Shown piece by piece: positions 61,191 through 64,000 of a DNA stretch of 64,000 nucleotides (positions are counted from its first letter, which is position 1; the number at the start of each line of letters is the position of its first letter). Position numbers and translations under genes: made by a program. The DNA is from Alphaproteobacteria bacterium (GTDB lineage: Bacteria; Pseudomonadota; Alphaproteobacteria; Ferrovibrionales; Ferrovibrionaceae): NCBI GenBank assembly GCA_017307375.1, contig JAFKFH010000017.1, positions 124,001 to 188,000 of the forward strand. Direction: 5' to 3'. The notes beneath the pieces are model-generated. The model was not told the DNA's origin and ran no database searches. It was given only the letters and a program-made list of their open reading frames with translations.

Positions 61191-64000
61191 TTAGTCTTCC
61201 GCGTCATTCAGGCCCTTGATGGGCTTCAGAGCGGCGCCCAACTTGGGATAGTTGGCCTTTACGCCATCATCGAGGTCGATCTCGATCTTCTGCGTCGCCA
61301 GCGGGAACAGAACATCGCGCTCCCAGACGTCGAGCTCCTCGATCTGCTTAGCCGTCGCCTCGATCTCCTTGAGCGCCTTGGTTTTCTGTGTCGGAGAAGC
61401 GTCGCCGCTGATGCTCAGTGCCTCCTGTGTCCGGCGGTGCGCCTCCAGCTTCGAGCGGAACTCGCGCAGATAGTCGTTCAGCACCACGCTCACTGTGTCG
61501 GAGCGGTAGCGGTGCATGTAGATCAGCGCATTGAACGTGCCCTTGGGGCTAGAGAACAGCCAGTAAATGGGACGTTTCTTGTAACGCTTCACATGGTCGT
61601 TGAAGAAGTCGCGGATGAAGTATTTGCGGATATCTTTGCCCAGCGCATCCTCGACGAAGGCCAAATTTTCCTGGAAATGCGCGTCGCCGAAAGTCACGCG
61701 CAGGAACCTGCGGAAGCGTGCGGCGATGTCGTCTGCGAACCAGTCACCGTCGAGCATGGGGATCACGTTGTCGCCGTCGGGCTCGAACGTAGGCTTCGAA
61801 ACCTTGACCAGATAGTCTACAAGTCCATCGCCCTGGTTGGCGAGGATGAGGCCCGGCGCATCTAGGCTGTACCGACCGAACATGCAGCCCACAGCATAAG
61901 ATACGAACTCGCGCATGGTGTCGGCGAGAAGCAGCATTTCCAGGTCGGCCTCGCTCTTCTTGCCGCCATAGCGATAGGCCGGGTTGCAGGTGAGCGTGAT
62001 CTCCTCCAGAGCCACTTCAGGGGTCAATTCGTCTTGCAGACCATAGGCGTCAATGAAGATGCGGTTGTTCTCTTCTTCAAGGCGCTGCAACCGTTCCGTC
62101 ATGTCGCGCCAGTCGGCGCGCAGACTCGCATAGGTTTCAGCAAGCGTTTCTGCCCGAAGCTCGGACGACAAGAGTGGGAGCGTCGCGAAATCCCAAGAAA
62201 CCTCGCATGCATCCCAGTCTTTCTTAGAAATACCTATCGCGCTTTGCGAAATATCAACCGCCGTGCTCGAAACATTTATTAAAGGAAGCTTGCCAATAGC
62301 TCCTTCACTATAGTCAACGGTGGGTGAAATCGCCGATATTATACGATCAACTACCGATGAATTTAAGAAACCCAGAATCTTATCGGCTTTCCATTTGTCC
62401 CGTATCGGAGCAGCAGACCCCTTGCTCTCAAAGGCGAATTGAGACGGTAAAAGTCGTGCAGAGAAAGATCCAATGGTAAGGCTCGACCACGTCACACCGC
62501 CAACGAAAAAGTACTGTGTGTTCTGCGGTCTCGATCTCTGCCGACCATTTTCATCACGATAGTTCCGGATTTCTGAACCATCATTTTGCCAATTGAGCAA
62601 ATAATCATTATTGCCGTACCAGCGACGGAACGGACCTCCTTTACTGCAAGGAAACCACTTAAACCTATCACGGATACGCTGACCGTCCTCTTCGAATAAG
62701 GCCGCCGCCCCGCAAGACACTTCATGCCAAAATCGCAAAAACTTATCGTTATTCCCAGTCTTGAGGCCCTGTTTCGGAGGCGCAATCTGCGCAAGTGGCT
62801 CTCCAACTTCAAACGATGAAATAGCCGCTTCGCTTAGCCAATACGCGAGAGGCGAATCCGGTATCTTCATGAATGACGCCTGCCGTGCTTTGTACTTACC
62901 AAAATCTGAACAGAGAAATAACCTCTCAATTTCTTCATTTGTACGGACGATTGAAAATTTCTCGAACAGCCTTCGACAAATTATTTTCGATTCATCGTGT
63001 GGGATCGTGTTCAGAGCGGAGAATGCCACGGCCCCAAAGTCAGCACCGAAGACCCCGCGCCCTAAATGGACCAAGGACGAAATATGCTGCTGCCGGAGGA
63101 ACCATGATCGCAGGCCTTTATAAGAACTCAAGAACATCCACGATGGGAGGTTAATCATCCCCCAACTGCCGTTTTCGATACACAACAACTGGCACCGCTT
63201 CATGAAGGCAGTCATGAGATCGGAGCTTTCAATCGGAAACTCCTTATCCAGCCAAGCGGCCAGTCGATCATTTAGGCCTTTCACACCGGCATATGGCGGG
63301 TTCGCCACCACCGCATGGTATTTCGGGCCTAGATAATCGGCCATGCGCAGCACCTTCTGCACCCGCACATGTACATTGCGCAGGAACAGATTGCTGCCAA
63401 CGTCCTTGCCCTCGATGATCTGTCGCACGCCGGAAACATCGGTGAGCGCTGGCCTGATCAGCGAGCCGAAATTATCGGATTCTTCGAACTGGCTCAGGGT
63501 GTGGCGCAGGGGCGCGGTGAACGGGTCGCGACCGATGGCGTCCATATAGTCATTGAGTTCACCGACTTCGAACTTAACCGGCTCCAGCACGCAGACATTG
63601 GGCTGAACGCCGCGCCGTAAGAACCGCTTCCGTCGCGCCGCCGCCTTCATCGTTAGCGCGAAGGCCGCCAGCGCCCCGGCGCGCTCATCGATCTCGATAC
63701 CGTAGAGATTTTGGGTGAGGATGAGGCGCGGAATCTCGGCCGCGTCATAGCCCTCCTCCTCATAGATCGCGTACAGCAGATCGAAGGCGTAGGTCAGCAT
63801 GTGCCCCGAACCGCAGGCGGGATCGCAGACCTTGATCTCCTCCGGCGATGAGATATGCAGGAAGTCCGTCTCCGGCTCATCGGGCGCGATGAAATAGTCC
63901 ATCCGCTCCTTCAGCCGAGAGTTCGGGCGATTCAGCATCCACAACCGGCCGAGCGAATTTTCCACCAGGTAGCGCACGATCCAGTGCGGCGTGAAGAGCT
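61191..64000 (-). CDS. pglX: BREX adenine-specific DNA methyltransferase PglX (BrxX), N-terminus outside window
   Basis: About 935 residues are visible; the frame is open to the right edge, so the start lies beyond the window. The first visible residues FTPHWIVRYLVENSLGRLW are the normal run-in to the methyltransferase core. Motif I is KVCDPACGSGHMLTYAFDLL (about 63,830) and motif IV is VVANPPYAGVKGLNDRL (about 63,300), giving N6-adenine chemistry. The central part (about 62,200-63,170) is the target-recognition region and is visibly AT-rich compared with both flanks. The C-terminus is intact (IKGLNDAED). PglX marks host DNA and sets BREX specificity. brxA, brxB and brxC are expected further right. 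Confidence 0.94.
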   Translation of the reverse strand, partial: LFTPHWIVRYLVENSLGRLWMLNRPNSRLKERMDYFIAPDEPETDFLHISSPEEIKVCDPACGSGHMLTYAFDLLYAIYEEEGYDAAEIPRLILTQNLYGIEIDERAGALAAFALTMKAAARRKRFLRRGVQPNVCVLEPVKFEVGELNDYMDAIGRDPFTAPLRHTLSQFEESDNFGSLIRPALTDVSGVRQIIEGKDVGSNLFLRNVHVRVQKVLRMADYLGPKYHAVVANPPYAGVKGLNDRLAAWLDKEFPIESSDLMTAFMKRCQLLCIENGSWGMINLPSWMFLSSYKGLRSWFLRQQHISSLVHLGRGVFGADFGAVAFSALNTIPHDESKIICRRLFEKFSIVRTNEEIERLFLCSDFGKYKARQASFMKIPDSPLAYWLSEAAISSFEVGEPLAQIAPPKQGLKTGNNDKFLRFWHEVSCGAAALFEEDGQRIRDRFKWFPCSKGGPFRRWYGNNDYLLNWQNDGSEIRNYRDENGRQRSRPQNTQYFFVGGVTWSSLTIGSFSARLLPSQFAFESKGSAAPIRDKWKADKILGFLNSSVVDRIISAISPTVDYSEGAIGKLPLINVSSTAVDISQSAIGISKKDWDACEVSWDFATLPLLSSELRAETLAETYASLRADWRDMTERLQRLEEENNRIFIDAYGLQDELTPEVALEEITLTCNPAYRYGGKKSEADLEMLLLADTMREFVSYAVGCMFGRYSLDAPGLILANQGDGLVDYLVKVSKPTFEPDGDNVIPMLDGDWFADDIAARFRRFLRVTFGDAHFQENLAFVEDALGKDIRKYFIRDFFNDHVKRYKKRPIYWLFSSPKGTFNALIYMHRYRSDTVSVVLNDYLREFRSKLEAHRRTQEALSISGDASPTQKTKALKEIEATAKQIEELDVWERDVLFPLATQKIEIDLDDGVKANYPKLGAALKPIKGLNDAED

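Noticed and set aside
1-64000. CRISPR arrays, tRNA or rRNA genes
   Set aside because: No regularly spaced repeats and no tRNA-like cloverleaf or rRNA-like sequence were noticed. A tRNAscan and CRISPR search would be needed to exclude them formally.

Overview
The window is high-GC chromosomal DNA whose gene content (many CoA-thioester enzymes, LivK-type and NitT/TauT-type ABC transporters, AraC/MarR/LysR/IclR regulators, dense ATGA stop-start overlaps) fits a metabolically versatile alphaproteobacterium. Genus cannot be fixed from sequence alone. I saw no rRNA, tRNA or CRISPR array.

Region 1 (about 1-31,250) is a large CoA-ester catabolism island. It holds two acyl-CoA dehydrogenases, four crotonase-fold proteins, three AMP-forming acyl-CoA ligases, a CitE-like lyase, two MaoC hydratases, a thiolase, a fused KAS-III/zinc-ribbon/OB-fold protein, a beta-keto-acid cleavage enzyme, a CoA-transferase, three SDRs (one like the dehydrogenase half of peroxisomal MFE-2, one like 2,4-dienoyl-CoA reductase) and one LivHMGF importer with three LivK-type binding proteins. 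The logic is import, CoA activation, beta-oxidation and C-C cleavage of an unknown, probably branched or cyclic, carboxylic acid. A MarR regulator lies inside it. Three of the promoter regions share a dyad element built on GTATTGATACA.

Region 2 (about 31,250-37,800) contains a 3' fragment of a YhaN-like ATPase joined directly to a 5' fragment of a TauD-like dioxygenase. Next to it is an intact sulfonate-type cluster: a DszC/SfnB-like flavoprotein, an SsuA-like binding protein, a fused double permease and an SsuB-like ATPase.

Region 3 (about 37,800-52,250) is a fourteen-gene minus-strand operon opposite a LysR gene. It contains two complete NitT/TauT-type ABC transporters, three alpha/beta hydrolases (one with a fluoroacetate-dehalogenase-like pocket), an FAD oxidoreductase, an SDR, an aldo/keto reductase, a shikimate-dehydrogenase-like protein and a TIM-barrel isomerase. 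Region 4 (52,242-55,724) is a small IclR-linked group (SMP-30 lactonase-like, TIM-barrel isomerase-like, SnoaL-like) with a repeated GTTC-N8-GAAC operator candidate.

Region 5 (55,790-64,000) begins with a dead IS3-type transposase and continues with the distal half of a type 1 BREX phage-defence operon read leftward: pglX (its 5' end lies beyond the window), pglZ and brxL. The BrxL protein appears to carry a C-terminal domain resembling the phospholipase-D-like domain of the eukaryotic ESCRT adaptor MITD1. The central specificity part of pglX is strikingly AT-rich. These are the most unusual features of the window.
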